Positions 23,423 through 35,548 of a stretch of 64,000 bases of DNA are shown here, piece by piece. The notes beneath the pieces are model-generated. The model ran no database searches and was not told where the DNA came from. It worked only from the letters and a program-made list of their open reading frames with translations. The stretch is taken from contig JAFFSR010000347.1 of the NCBI GenBank assembly GCA_017163975.1, forward strand, positions 3,832,001 through 3,896,000, in the 5' to 3' direction. The first letter of the stretch is position 1. Each line of letters starts with the position of its first letter. The DNA comes from Anastatus disparis. Taxonomy: Eukaryota; Arthropoda; Insecta; Hymenoptera; Eupelmidae. The position numbers and the translations under genes are program-made.

Positions 23423-23658
23423 ATTTTTATACTGCTTGAAGAAGATGAAATAGGTAAATTTTTCACTTCATCTAAAAATATTCTGTAACATGAAGGAAAT
23501 ACTTTACCCTCTACAGAAAAAGAAGTATTCGGATGCAAGTGCTTCAAAGTCTTCGTTAAATCAACTAATTCTCTAGACGGATTTTTGGAGCAATCGTAAA
23601 CAACTTTTTGTGCTTTTTTTATATCCTTGCAATTAGTCTTAACAACCCGTGATGCCAT
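23423..23658 (-). CDS. Hypothetical protein fragment inside a foldback
   Basis: An ATG at 23656-23658 opens a frame with a non-random composition (lysine, cysteine and hydrophobic residues; segments such as KKAQKVVYDCSKNPSREL and FPSCYRIFLDEVK). The frame then runs into the (AT)n microsatellite and becomes an Ile-Tyr repeat to 23371. I do not recognise the family. Given its position between inverted arms it may be the remnant of an element-encoded protein, cut by microsatellite expansion. No partner exon is seen. Confidence 0.3.
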
Positions 23659-24165
23659 TATTATTAATTAGTTTTTCAACAGAGAGAAAAAAAATTTTTT
23701 GCTTGACAATTTTATTTTTGATCTTACTTGTCTTATATACTTGAATGCGTCAAGTCGTTAATGAGAATGCAAAAAGCGAATCGTCGCCAGCTAGCGGTGG
23801 CATATGTCAACTCCCTACTAACTTAATTTAAATCGTAGGTGCAAAATTCAAACTAAATAAAAAATTTTAATTTTTAACGAAAAAAAATTTCTATTTTTAT
23901 AAACTTAAAATCGTCATAACTTCGATTCTAATTAATAAAAAAATTTAATCGAGGGTTTATTTTAAAGATTTTTGTTAATATTTTTGATAAATTAATAAAT
24001 AAAAGCATAAACGAATTGTAAAAAGACGTAATGCGCCATGGTATCAATGCTTTAAAATGGAAAATATGAAAAAAAAGGTTTGAAAATCTGTTTAAAGAAA
24101 ATAAGGCAAAATCACATATTCTCACCTGTCCTAAAAGTTAGTATTTTTTATGTATAAAAACATAT

Positions 24166-24171
<6 letters not shown>

Positions 24172-24222
<51 letters not shown>
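24172..24222. repeat. (AT)n microsatellite, right interior border of foldback
   Basis: A pure TA run at the inner edge of the right arm, mirroring the tract at 23378-23418. Confidence 0.9.
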
Positions 24223-24225
<3 letters not shown>

Positions 24226-24385
24226 TTTGAGAAAATCACGTTTGAAAAAAATTGCTTTTTTGGGGGTTTTTCATGAATAACTCAGAGACATCAACACGCA
24301 TTGCAAAAATCAAAACGGCATTTAAAACTAGACTGAATTCCGCACATTTTCATTGAAATAACGTCTAAAAAGGTCAAAAATTGAC

Positions 24386-25513
24386 GGAGCTACGGTAATT
24401 TTAAAATTGAAGTTTATTTTCAATTTTTAAATTTTCATTTTTACATCCAACATTAAATACGCTGTAGCGAGGAAAAATTTTCGAGCGTTCTATGAAGTAA
24501 ATTTTATCTGCATATACATATTCGAAGGTATTTTTATCAGTTAGAAGAGAAAAAAAAATTATATTAGTGAAGGCCTGCATAAATTTGAATGGAATCAGTC
24601 TAAGATATAATTTTGACATGACTTCATTATGCGTTTAACTTGAAGAATTTTCTTAAACTATGTGGAGCTGTGCGTGTCGATTGAAAATTATAGATGTTTA
24701 ATGAACAAAAATATATATTTACTTTTGGCATTGACTCGTAAAAACATTATGCACTGATTTATATTCATACAAATGAATTACTAAAGACGGTATTGTATAT
24801 TTTGCCTATAAATGTATTGGGGATACAAATTAGTTTAGAAACAAAAAAGAAAATTCATCAATATATATATGTATACATATAATCATTTTTTTCACATGTC
24901 GGTCAGATCAGTAGAAAGTTTTTAATCAATTTCAATGAATAAAGAGTACTAAAAGTTGATAATTGTACATGTTAAGGCAATGTTTTTGGGCGCTAAATTA
25001 GAATCATCAAGAGGTATTGGAATTTTATAAATGACAAGACAGTTACTTTGTACTGGTTGATTTAATAATGTTTGGCACGTTTGAGATTACAGAAGAAGAC
25101 AATATTTTACTGTTACAAAATTTCGTCTTAAGAAAAATATTGATATTTCAGTTTTGTTAAATAAATTATTAACAACTTCTAAAAATCTAGTTTATAAAAG
25201 CTGAATATTGTGATTGTTGTACAATGTTCAATAATATTTCAATTTTTACATTACAAGTGTAATTTAGAATTTAGGGAAAAAGGATAGACGGGTAAGCAAT
25301 ATTAGTTGCCTATATGTTACCCTCTTAAGGGTACAAAACACCTTTTCCCCCTGCTAGTAAAAAAAGATATGTATTAATAAGATTTAATCAAATTCTTTGT
25401 AAATGGGAATAATATTTGAAAGTAGACTAAAATACCTTTATTTTAAGCTTTTATAAGCTCATTTTGCTTCAGCTGTAGTCCCATGATTATTCGATGAATT
25501 CTTGTTCTTATAA
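24386..25513. other. Unassigned AT-rich DNA
   Basis: No repeat or gene that I can support. A short CTCTTAAGGGTAC stretch near 25322 is the only less AT-rich point. Confidence 0.3.
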
Positions 25514-25829
25514 TGGCTCCACCGTAAGATTTGAGTTGAACCGCTGGATGGATCTGACTTTTCCAAACTGATTTAACTTCAGTATTAGCATCATTCTCGC
25601 ATGAATGAGGGAATTCCTAAAACGCAAAAAATTTTTTACTTTTCAACAAAAAATATTAATTTATTAAATAAATTTTTATTTTTTTACCTTATTTTTGGAT
25701 TTTGTAACAACTTCTTGTCATTCGATTTTAAAACCCTCTATTCATGCGAGAATAATGCTAATACTAGAGTTAAATCAGTTTCGAAAAGTCAAATCCATCC
25801 AGCGGTTCAGCTCAAATCTTACGGGGCAG
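25514..25829. mobile_element. Foldback element, about 315 bp
   Basis: Arms of about 96 bases (25515-25610 and 25733-25828) mirror each other, sharing CCGTAAGATTTGAG, GAACCGCTGGATGGAT and GTATTAGCAT plus CTCGCATGAAT. The spacer is AT-rich. The 98-codon frame that crosses it is a by-product of the palindrome. The target duplication is unclear. Confidence 0.75.
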
Positions 25830-26749
25830 CACCTAAAATTTTAAAAATTCAATATTTGAGAAAAACAGCTTTAAAGTTTTTAATTATTATATCTTAAAAT
25901 TATCAATGCTATACTTATCTTTCATAAAATAATTCTTTTCTGGTATTTCTTATTTATATTAGCTAACAATATAAAAAAGAGATACCAGACAAGAGAACCT
26001 TGTTGACTGGATAAAGCTGAAATGCAAAAAGATATGTTATTAAAATAATCAATAAAAATAATCTTTCTTATTATAAGATATTTTGTCAGTACTCACCCTT
26101 ATTCACCAATGAAACTATGTATTTGTTGTAAGAATCAACAAATACATAGTTACTTGTTACTCTGATGGTTGTTAGAATCACTCGTACAAACCTTGAATCA
26201 GCTGGGAACTAAGAAATAATATTTAATATGGAGTAATCATTTTATATTTTATAATTCAAATTCAAAATTAAGAAATAAAATCTAGATTTAAAATTTATAT
26301 TTTGATTAATATTCATATTTATAAATAGAATTTATATGAAGCGTATAGCTGCAAAAGTAGTTATCTACAAAAAAATTTTTTTCAAGAAATAACATTTTCT
26401 GCTGTACTTATACTTAAAAGTCAGTGCATTTTGCAATACACCATATTTTTTTCATTTCATAAAAAAAGACTATACCTATATTTTGGTCCCATATGATTTT
26501 CTCATGATAAATTTTAATGTTCTGTATACGAAAATGCAATAAAAATGAATTCGGAAAAAATGAAGATAGCCACCTTTGCAGCTACACGCTTCATATCTAA
26601 ATATGTAATAATAATTAGAATTATACACTTACATGAATTTAATACGCACCCGGTGTATAGAAATCCATCACACCTATTCGTACTTTTCTTTTCAGAGTAT
26701 GTGCTTCTTTCGAATGAGACTAACTTGATCACTCTACATTGAATTATCT
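25830..26749. other. Unassigned AT-rich DNA with a perfect hairpin
   Basis: 26113-26151 is a perfect 16-bp stem (AACTATGTATTTGTTG) with a 7-base loop. The rest shows no supported feature. Confidence 0.4.
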
Positions 26750-27440
26750 TCTATCATTCAAAGTCCTGACCTACTCGACAGATACATTTCCAAGTTCGAT
26801 GTTCAATTTCTCCAACATTTTGAGAAAGTTATATCAAGATCAGCACTATTTGGGGAAGTCGATTCAAGTTATTTTTTAACAGCTTTAGATGTAGAACCTT
26901 TTGCCACTTGTTCGTATACTTTTGTTATTTAACAACTTATAGCATTGAACTCTGACTGCGCAACTGGCTTTGATAAATCTATTAAACTACAAAAACTAGA
27001 CAAACTTGCAAGTCCATGGCCAAGTACACGAACTGCAAGAACATTATATCTGTTAACTTTATACGTATTGTCCATAGCACTTTCTCTCTTGTTAGAGTTT
27101 ATAGTTGCTTATTCATCACAAAAATCACAAATCATATTAATTTTGAATCCTTATCCTTCAAAAGAGGTTTCAATAAATTTCATCTTATGATGGCACACAC
27201 TGCAACACAATTTTTCTAACATAGAAGATAGAACGTTGGTATCAACATTTCTATCATTTGCCCTGGAACTTGAAAATTCTATTCTTTTCAGTTTAGAAAA
27301 AGAAGTAAAGGGTCTACTTCTCTTAGCTTCAGAGGAATTTTTTTCACTTTTACTAAGAAATTTCCTTGGCCTCTTTTTAGATCTTCCTGTTTTTATTTCA
27401 TAACCAACATCTTGATGTTGGTTATGAAATCTGCCTCTGG
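26750..27440 (-). pseudogene. Decayed Mutator-like transposase N-terminal domain
   Basis: Read on the minus strand, one frame runs from about 27430 to 26900 with only three or four stops. It starts with a basic GRSKKRPRKF-type segment, then a Cys pair (CSVCHHKMKFIETSFEG), a second pair (ICDFCDE), and a block ending YKVNRYNVLAVRVLGHGLAS. This order matches the N-terminal zinc-binding region of Mutator-like transposases of insects and other animals. Below about 26850 the match fades around the expected first catalytic region. It is an old, inactive copy. I recognise the family by pattern, not by a search. Confidence 0.55.
27395..27430. repeat. Perfect hairpin, 16-bp stem, 4-base loop
   Basis: ATTTCATAACCAACAT is followed by CTTG and its exact reverse complement. 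It lies at the upstream edge of the Mutator-like relic and may be a small palindromic duplication. Confidence 0.7.
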
Positions 27441-28359
27441 TATCTCTTTCATTATTTTACATTTTTGAGGTTCGTATTCTTAATGTCAATTTGAGCTTTT
27501 TACACTTTAAATACACTTTCTATTTAGATAAAAGTATAATTCCAGACGCACATAAAAAAATATGAAATAACTCGCGAACGTGTAATTTATTGAAAATTAA
27601 TAATTTACGTAAATTAAACCACAAAACCTACTAATAATTTTTTAAATGCACTTTAAGTAAACAAACTCACTGCAAACTGACCAAACAAATAGCTGAGACT
27701 GACTGTCATGTAGCGAAATGATACGAGCAGAAAGCGCGAACGCGCGAAATTCAAATTGATAAAAAATTACACGAATAACTATGTGCCACTCGTTTCCTTA
27801 CAAAATCAAAACGGAATAAAATATGGATGTAAAACTTTTCAGAACTTAAATCAAGATGAATATTTTGTTAAAATTAAAAAAATAAACTCTTTTTTTTTAA
27901 TTAAACCTAAAAAAAATCAATAAAAATTAAAAAAATTCAATTTAAAATAATTCTTAACATTTTTTTAATTTGTAAAAATTATATCATTATAGACTTAATA
28001 AATAAAAACAAAATTAAATCTCTTAAAAAAAACTTGTGGAGATTAATTAATGATTTTTAAATTATTGAATCAAGTAATAAAAAAATAAGTTCTCATAGTG
28101 TTTAATAAGATGAGCTAAAAATTTGAAAAAAATCTCAAAATAGCAAAATTAACAAAAAAATCAATTAAAAGTTTATTCTACTAATTTCTTCATAAAAACG
28201 AAACTAAATGAGATAGAGTAAAAAAACTTGTTGGAGCTTATTCTACAGTAAATTTCCTATAAAAAAAAGCAATAAACCCAAATTCGATGGTGGGACTGAA
28301 AAAAAGGTGTTTTGTGCCCTTAATGCAGTTAACAAAATTGCGGTCACATATCTGTCTGA
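27441..28359. other. Unassigned, very AT-rich DNA
   Basis: Long A/T runs and no convincing frame. A CGCGAACGCGCG patch near 27740 is isolated. Confidence 0.3.
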
Positions 28360-28977
28360 CAAGGAGAGTGTTTCACCTTCAGATCACCAATTTTGCTTAA
28401 ATTTTGGGAATGTTTTCTGGATGCAGAAACATGAAGAAAGCTAAAATTTTAGAGGCCAAAGCTCAATATTTCCCTAGTTACAGGCAATTAAAAAAGTTAC
28501 TAGAAATTTAAACGCATATAGTTCTTTAGCATTGATAGCTAGAATTTTGTAACTTTTTTTAAATGAAAGCTGAGCTCAAATCCTTCCAAAATAGCACCTA
28601 TAGCATCTCAAAATATTTTCTCCTGAAGTTAGAGCATAGTAAATATTGGACCTGAATTTTTTGTCTAAACCATTAATTAATAATAAAAGCTAAAATTGGA
28701 TTTAATCTTTATTATGCTATAACTTTGGAAAAAAATAATATTTTGATATGCTATAACTAGCTTTTATTTATAAAAAGGTTTAAGCTTCTAGCTAATAATG
28801 CTGAGGAACTATAAGCGTTTGAAAGTCTAGTAACTTTTTTAGTGATTTTGTTTAATGGCCTGTAACTAGGGTAATATTGAGCGTTGGCCTCTAAAATTTT
28901 GTCTTTCCACATATTTCTGCATCCAGAAAACATTCCCAAAATTTGAGTGAAAACCCGAAGGTGAAACACTCTTCTTG
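28360..28977. mobile_element. Foldback element of the GAGAGT family, copy 1 (618 bp)
   Basis: The tips read CAAGGAGAGTGTTTCACC and CAAGAAGAGTGTTTCACC inwards. Long arms mirror each other through CTAGTTACAGGC, AAAGTTACTAGA and CTATAACTTTGG. A related element lies at 47150-47813 with recognisably similar tips and interior. I see no intact target duplication here. Confidence 0.75.
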
Positions 28978-29904
28978 AATTCCAAGAATTTCCCGATTTC
29001 TTGGACCTGTATTATTATTATTCCTACAGGTTGTATAATAACTGCATGCCAGATTCAACTATTTACCGAACCGAATATTTTTACAATTTCTATTTGGTAC
29101 TTATCTTAAATTGTTAACGATCCTTGGTCCGCTCAGCAGCATTGCGGACACTCCATGGCTGCTTAGGCAGGCTGACAGGCAGGACCCATTTTTCGCCCAT
29201 GCAACACTCGCGGACGTCCCAATCATTAAATGGAAAAAAAATCGAATTTTCCGGAAAATTTCGAGGTAAGGCAACACAAAACCCATTTATAAAGCGAACA
29301 AATCACTCATATTAAGTGCGATCTCTAGAACCTATATTATCCTCTTTCATTTCTATTAAAATCGGTGTAAACATTTTAATTGAGTAGTAAAAAGGAAAAA
29401 ACAATAACAATTTAATTGAAACTCCTAAGTATAAGACCCGGGCTTATGGACCCAGAACCCGTCGACTGCCCTCAGGAATCCCTTGCGCTCGTCTGACTCT
29501 CCCCGTTTTCAGTCAAAGAGAGAGATACTTGAAATTTCTCGCTCTCGAGAAGAGATTTACTCAGTCCTAAGTAACCATCCCCGCTCATCCCCACTTTTCC
29601 TGCCAGAATGCTGCAGTAAGAGGAGAAGAAAACAAAGAAATTCTACGCGACCGACCGAAGAAGCGAATAAAAGTCCAAAAGAATTTCCAAGATAAACTAT
29701 TATTTTGAAGTTATGAATGTAGCAAAATAGATTTTTAAGTGAATCAACATCAACCTTAGTATGTTAAGGTCAGTAAAATATTTTACTAACAGCATTAATA
29801 TGATTATGACGTCATCGAGGAAAACGAAATCATATTCCTGGTATATAGACTTAAAGATTTTCCCGTATTTCTTTTATTTCTTTAATGCAAAAGTGTGAAG
29901 TGCC
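28978..29904. other. Unassigned DNA with less AT-rich islands
   Basis: 29120-29220 and 29430-29700 are noticeably less AT-rich (CCCGGGCTTATGGACCC; AGGAGAAGAAAACAAAG). A TGACGTCA site is at 29807-29814. Several short frames exist on both strands, but none resembles a known protein. They could be unspliced exons or promoter DNA of a host gene; I cannot decide. Confidence 0.3.
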
Positions 29905-30537
29905 ACATCCAAATTTCGTGAGAAGTGGAGAATTTGCGTCCTTAATATGTCGAAATTTTTTCAGATCTTTTTGAGTCCTGCGCTACCTCTAAAAGTTCAT
30001 AAAACTCCTTTTTTAACCATTAAAAATTTTATTTATAAAATTTTGAAAGTCTAAAATCGTGAAACTATACCAAAAATGACCTATTTTAAATTGTTTTTGG
30101 GCTCTGGTGTCTCACTAAAGACAGTTTTAGAAGAAATAACTATATCATTATATTCTAAATTAAAAAATATGTAAAAATATAGAAATAGTTGTTGCTAATA
30201 TTCTTAAGTGACTATTGACAAATCTCAAAGTAAAAGTGAGTCGCCCGAACGAGCTTATAGTAGCCTCTTTTTTGTTTCCGTTTTCTAATAAAAGACCTAA
30301 AAATATTGGAGTAAAGTACTCTACATGCTTTTTATGTATTTTTTGCGTAGAATCTAATGGTGCCATCAGTTTTGATGTAATTATTTTTGGTATGTCAAGA
30401 AAAGCCAAGAATGGCTAAAAAATAGCTAAAAAAGAGATTTTATGAACTTTCAAAAGTAGCGCACCACTCCAAAAAGTTTTAAAAAATTTTGAGATATTAT
30501 CACGCAAATTCTTAACTTATTACAGAATTTGGAGACA
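29905..30537. mobile_element. Foldback element, about 630 bp
   Basis: The outer arms (29905-30025 and 30425-30537) mirror each other, sharing CCAAATT at the tips, AGAATTTGCGT, GCGCTACCTCTAAAAGTTC and CATAAAA. The interior contains GCGTAGAATCTAATGGTGCC, close to a stretch near 45845 inside another foldback. Non-coding; the small frames are shadows. Confidence 0.65.
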
Positions 30538-31546
30538 AAATTTCTTTTTTACTATTTTTCAGAGAAATTTTAAGAACATTCTATTTTTTTGTTTGGTCTT
30601 CTAGATCGAAAATGTTGGAAAAAATTACAGTGGTTGCTCATTTTTAAATAGAATATGCTTCAATCAAAACATTTCTTTTGTTAATATGGCGCCTAAAAAA
30701 TATTTTTAGAAATCATGTTTTCTTGAGATTGGAAGTAATCAAGAGGGAGGGGAAAGCTTGCAACTTGAGATGTCATTTTTCTACATGTATGAACCAGTTT
30801 TAGACAAAAATTTGAATTTAGTGATGGAGCTTTTTACTTATCTTAACGAATGGTACCCTTCAGCTGAATATATCTATCTTTTAGAAAACTTTTATTTTAC
30901 TTTCCACTAATTTTAATAAATTTTTAAGATACTTTTGGTTTAAATTCAGCTAAATTTATCAATTTTTTTGAATATTTGGTACCTTAAATTCAGCTATTTT
31001 AAGCTTAAGTTGACCTTCTTTGAGGTATTAATTTAAGCTATTTCTAACTCAAATTTAGTCAAATGCATCTATCTTTTAGCTAACGTTAACCTTGACTTGT
31101 AATGGCTCAGATTATAAGTGAACTTTTTTAGCAGCATTTATAAAGTATTCATTTAGTTTACAGCAAAACTTTAAAAAATTCAAATAAAAATCATAATTAA
31201 ATTATATTTAATTCTTGATTCCAAATATACAAAATCTCAAAAAATCAACCAAAAGTCCAATGTTTTATAACTCCCAAAATGAATCTAAAAAAAATTTGAA
31301 AAAATTCAAGATAGCTTGAGACACAGGAAATAACATATAAAAAAGTTTTTAACAAAAAAAATCTTTTGATGGTTGATTGGATAGAGAATTACCCAAAAAG
31401 ATGTAACTGTATTAATATAAAAATAGAATGTTTTTTTTAATAAGTAATTATTATCAGTCTCAATTATTAATAATAAATTATAAAATATATTTTTTCATTC
31501 AATTAAAAATAGAAATATAGAAATAGAATATTCAATGCCTTATATA
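30538..31546. other. Unassigned AT-rich DNA
   Basis: It contains several copies of AAATTCAGCT-like words (30940-31050) but no clear unit or gene. Confidence 0.3.
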
Positions 31547-32603
31547 CACTATCCTCCAGTCACATTTGCCCACCCTACATCAAAATCGATAAAACTTTAA
31601 AGTTTTGTGGCTCAGTGAAAAATAGTCGTAATTAAAAAATTCCAACGGGGTTTTAAAAAGGGTTTAAAAACCTTTAGTTTAAGCTGAGTTGAGCAAAAAA
31701 AAATTAAAAAATACATGCCTTATGCGTAAACTAAAAAATATTCAATTTTCTTTGTCCCTATTCAAATGCCTGCCATTTTTGCGGAAGTTATCGAATCATA
31801 GAAAAACAAAATGGAGGTAAAAGCTAAAGGAGTCACTTTTAAAATGAGCTATAGAAAGCTCATTTATGATCGATTTTACGGTAGTTATGGTCATTTTTAA
31901 TAAAAAAACGATTTTTTTTAATAGCTATTATCTCAAAAAATACGCATGATATAAAAAAATTTTAATAAAAAAATTTATTTTTGAGTCAAAAAAATAAATA
32001 TTCAGGTTAAACTGAGAATCGGTAAAAAAAATTTTATTCATTTTTGATCCCATTGAAAAATAATCCATTTATTCAATATTCATATTTTAATGAATTTAAA
32101 AAAAAAATTTTCTTCCGGATTTCAGTTAAATCTAAATATTTATATTTTTGACTTAAAAATAAACAATGTTTTCATTAAAATTTTTTTTATATCATGCGTA
32201 TTATTTGAGATAATAGCTATTAAAAAAAAATCGTTTTTTTCATAAAAAATGACCATAACTACCGTAAAATCGATCATAAATGAGCTTTCTATAGCTCATT
32301 TCGAAGGTGACTCCTTTGGCTTTTACCTCCATTTTGTTTTTCTATGATTCGATAATTTCCGCAAAAATGGCAGGCATTTGAATAGGGGCAAAAAAAATTC
32401 AATATTTTTTAGTTAGTTTTTTACGCATAAGGCATGCATTTTTTAATTTTTTTTTGCTCAACTCGGCTTAAATTAAAGGTTTTTAAACCCTTTTTAAAAC
32501 CTCGTCGGAATTTTTTAATTACGACTATTTTTCACTGAGCCACAAAACTTTAAAGTTTTATCGATTTTCATGTAGGGTGGGCAAATGTGGCTGGAGGGTA
32601 GTG
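31547..32603. mobile_element. 1057-bp foldback with about 500-bp arms, TA-flanked
   Basis: The tips read CACTATCCTCCAGTCACAT and CACTACCCTCCAGCCACAT inwards, flanked by TA (31545-31546 and 32604-32605). Almost the whole element folds on itself. Shared blocks include TTTGCCCACCCTACAT, TAAAGTTTTGTGGCTCA, GCCTGCCATTTTTGCGGAA and ACTACCGTAAAATCGATCAT. Only a short centre is unpaired. Non-coding. The TA flanks suggest Tc1/mariner mobilisation. Confidence 0.85.
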
Positions 32604-33421
32604 TATATATACTCCCGCTCACACGAAGTTGCCCACTCTAATCAATCAAAGTAAAATATAAAAAGTTTTATTTTTTCGTTGAAAAGCGTATAAAAAAATT
32701 TTGAAAAGATGAGTTTGAAAGGTTTTTTAGAACTCTTTCAAATGCTAATGGTTTGATTTAAGAATATCTATTTTTTAACTATATTTATAAAGCTAAAAGA
32801 AAAAAAAAATTTCAAAAATTTTCATTCCATGTTTAATCCTGGGCCAATTCAAGCGAAATTATTCTACGATAGCGTCATATCTCTTAAATTAAAGGTTTTT
32901 CAGTCCTCTTCTAAACGCTGCCTGGTTTTTAAACTATGACAAATCGTAAAGAAATGATAACAATTTTTCTGAAAAAAATTAGCTTTTTTTCAGCTTGCTA
33001 TATCTCGTAAACATTACACGGTATTAAAAAATCTCCAAAGAAAAAAAATTTTCGTTTTTAAGTAAGGAATATATATATGGGACATTTTACATCAAGCGGA
33101 TCAACATCACAGCCAGAATTTGTTTTGATCGATTGAGACGTATGAGGTCTCAAAATGTTCGTCTCGGAACAGATCTTCGAAAACCGTGTATCACTTTTCA
33201 AAAATTCAAAATAACGGATTTAATATGACGGTTAAAGGCTGGAGAAAACTCAAGTAAACGAAAAAAAAAGTTGTACAGATTAATATTTGCAACCAACCGG
33301 GTAATTTTTGGACTCAAATTATAACTGAGAGATGACTCTTGAAAGCTGATGTAGTTGGATGAAAAGATCCAAAATGGTGGATCCAAGATGGCGGACCAAA
33401 TTTGAAAAATTCAACCGATTC

Positions 33422-33624
33422 AGCCGATTTAGGTAAGGACTAAGTGACCCAGCCGATTAAGGCAAGGACTAAGCGACCCAGCCGATTAAGGCAAAGACTC
33501 AGCGACCCAGTTGATTAAGGCAAGGACTAAGTGACCCAGCCGATTAAGGCAAGGACTTAGCGACCCAGCGGATTAAGGCAAAGACTAAGCGACCCAGCCG
33601 ATTAAGGCAAGGCTTAAGGAGGTT
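33422..33624. repeat. 29-bp minisatellite, seven units
   Basis: Units begin AGCCGATT at exactly 29-base intervals (33422, 33451, 33480, 33509, 33538, 33567, 33596), each continuing AAGGCAAGGACTAAGCGACC. There are only one to three changes between units. It sits just inside the left terminal repeat. No spacers, so not a CRISPR array. Confidence 0.95.
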
Positions 33625-33835
33625 GTAGTTATAAAATGTTTTGGTTATATTACAGACTAGTCCTTTTTTATAAGAGACTTCTTGTGTGTCTTATTCCCAC
33701 TGAAGAGGAGTTATAGGCATTGAGATCATAGTACATTTCACTCAATGATTCGGTAGCGTTAGAAAATCGTTTCACTGTCAGTCGAACATTTGACTGTAGA
33801 ATAAATGCATGTCCCGTTTGAATTTTTTTTACTGA

Positions 33836-35415
33836 TTAACAGTTGTTGAATCTTTGTGAAAGATATTTACCAGCTTGATCGTGATCATTCTTAGTGTACA
33901 AAAAAAATTTTATGCCAAAATTACGCCCATTAGCCCATGAATATAGTGCTTCAACATTTAAAATAGCTTTATTAGCAGGAACTTGCAAGCTAGTTCGTGC
34001 AGCTTCTCTTTTCACGATCGCTACAACTCCATAACAGCTGTTTTTACCGTGAGCTGTCGCGAAGAAATGCCATTCAGCTTCCATGTTAAATTCTTTTTAT
34101 GGTACATCAAATTACACATTTGGAAATGGATTTTGAAATGTTGTTTAGCACCATCACTAACATATTTTATTTTTTTCAATTTAGGACATACCATTAGAAT
34201 TCCAGGAATGAGCTTTTGTTGCATTATATACATTGCAGTTGGATCATGGGTATTACAATTGGACATTGCCACAGTGCTAAAATATTTCACTTCTTTGCCT
34301 GACTTGTAATAAATAACAGTTGGAAAGATTGTACTTTGCAGCATCTTGAGCAACAAAAGCATAGTTCTCAGCAAAATCTAATTGTACTACAACCTCTTTG
34401 TCTGAAATATTGTTTTTCATTTCAGAAATAAATTTGGATTGGTCTTTAGAGAAAAAGTGATGGGGTATTAGTTTCTTCAATTTCGTGCATAATGTGTCAA
34501 TAAAATTTTCATTAGACAAAACTGTTTTACAAGTGTGCATCTGTCTGTAGATTTCCATGTGCTGAATATCACTTGATCAATATGTTCATCGTCTAACATT
34601 TTTTTTATATAATTTGAAAACTTTGTAAATTTTGGACATGATTTGCACTCATTTAAGTAACATTATTTTGTAGGAGCTCTGCATAAAACATAATTTATAC
34701 AATCTTTATAGTCTTTGAGGGTATTGTTTGATAGTTTTCCCAAACTAATCGCATCAATCATTGCTTTGAAATTTTGATGAATTGTGCATACACATACAGT
34801 ATGTGTTCCTGCGGAGCCTGCTAGGACACACCATTTTGGTCTGAGCTCTGCAGATTTGGTTAATCCAATTGGATTTTCGGGGAACTTTTGCTTAAATTGA
34901 ATATGCAAGTTCTTGATATCATCAAGCAATAATATTTTTCGTTCCTTCCTTTTACTTCCATTAAATTTCACAGTTACTGTATCTTTTGTGTTAGGTAGGA
35001 TCCTGCTATTTTCATCATTTTCATAAAACTGTATTACTTTTTCAACTGTTGCTTCAGGTAAAGTTTTACCCGATGATTTTATTGGAGAAGCCAAAATTCC
35101 TCGAGAAGCTTTTAACATTTTAGCTTTGCGTGTCATTCTATATGAAGTGCAAAATACCTTAGAAATTTTACGAATGCTCCACGAATCAGGAGCAACCGTC
35201 AGAATACTCACACGAAAAGGATCATTATTAGGTAGACTATTAAATTTATCTCTAATAACATTTAACATCTCTATAAGTTCATCTGGTGTAACTTCCTCTT
35301 CATCAGAAAATGTAGAATCTTCAAGATCATTTTTAGAACTTATACTCATATTATCATCATTTTCGTCGAATAAAACAGAATCGTTATCTGAAGAATAACT
35401 TTTTTTGGTATGCAA
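33836..35415 (-). pseudogene. Frameshifted transposase-like gene of an unassigned family
   Basis: Four overlapping minus-strand pieces (35415-34663, 34558-34277, 34374-34021, 34084-33836) read as one protein broken by frameshifts and stops. The N-terminus is acidic and serine-rich. Then follow a helical basic region, ELRPKWC and GTHTVCVCTIHQN, a QLDFAENYAFVAQDA motif, VSDGAKQ, and AEWHFFATAHGK. The spaced Asp (DFAEN), Asp (SDGA) and His/Glu (EWHFFAT.HGK) look like an RNase-H-fold transposase core. I know this motif order from uncharacterised insect and cnidarian transposon proteins but cannot name the superfamily. It lies centrally inside the long-repeat transposon and is probably its own transposase. 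Confidence 0.6.
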
Positions 35416-35548
35416 TATTCTGCAAGATTAACAAACTACTGAAGTATCGGATAAATCAAGAAATTTTTTATTTATATCTTTCGGGATCTTCCTTAGATCC
35501 TTACCGATGTGTCCTGTAAGGTTGAATGGATTCGCACACCTATCTCTA

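Larger units (their letters stand above)
23221..24385. mobile_element. Foldback element with internal ORF, left end truncated
   Basis: The left arm (23225-23378) and right arm (24222-24380) are reverse complements, sharing TAGACGTTATTT, CGTTTTGATTTTTGC and TTATTCATGAAAAACCC. Each arm meets the interior at an (AT)n tract (23378-23418 and 24172-24222). The right arm continues outward into GACCTTTTTAGACG and CTCCGTCAATTTT, which the left side lacks. The left tip was therefore lost at the junction with the LTR. The interior carries a 95-codon frame. Confidence 0.7.

Noticed and set aside
29483..29695. A host exon in the GC-richer island
   Set aside because: The frame has no recognisable domain and no clear splice sites on both sides. 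It is left as an unassigned region.
33422..33624. Possible CRISPR array (29-bp exact repeats)
   Set aside because: The units are directly adjacent with no spacers and lie inside a eukaryotic transposon. It is a minisatellite.
34021..34309. Plus-strand 108-codon frame (33983-34309) as a gene
   Set aside because: It is antisense to the transposase motifs DFAENY, SDGA and HGK, which read on the minus strand.
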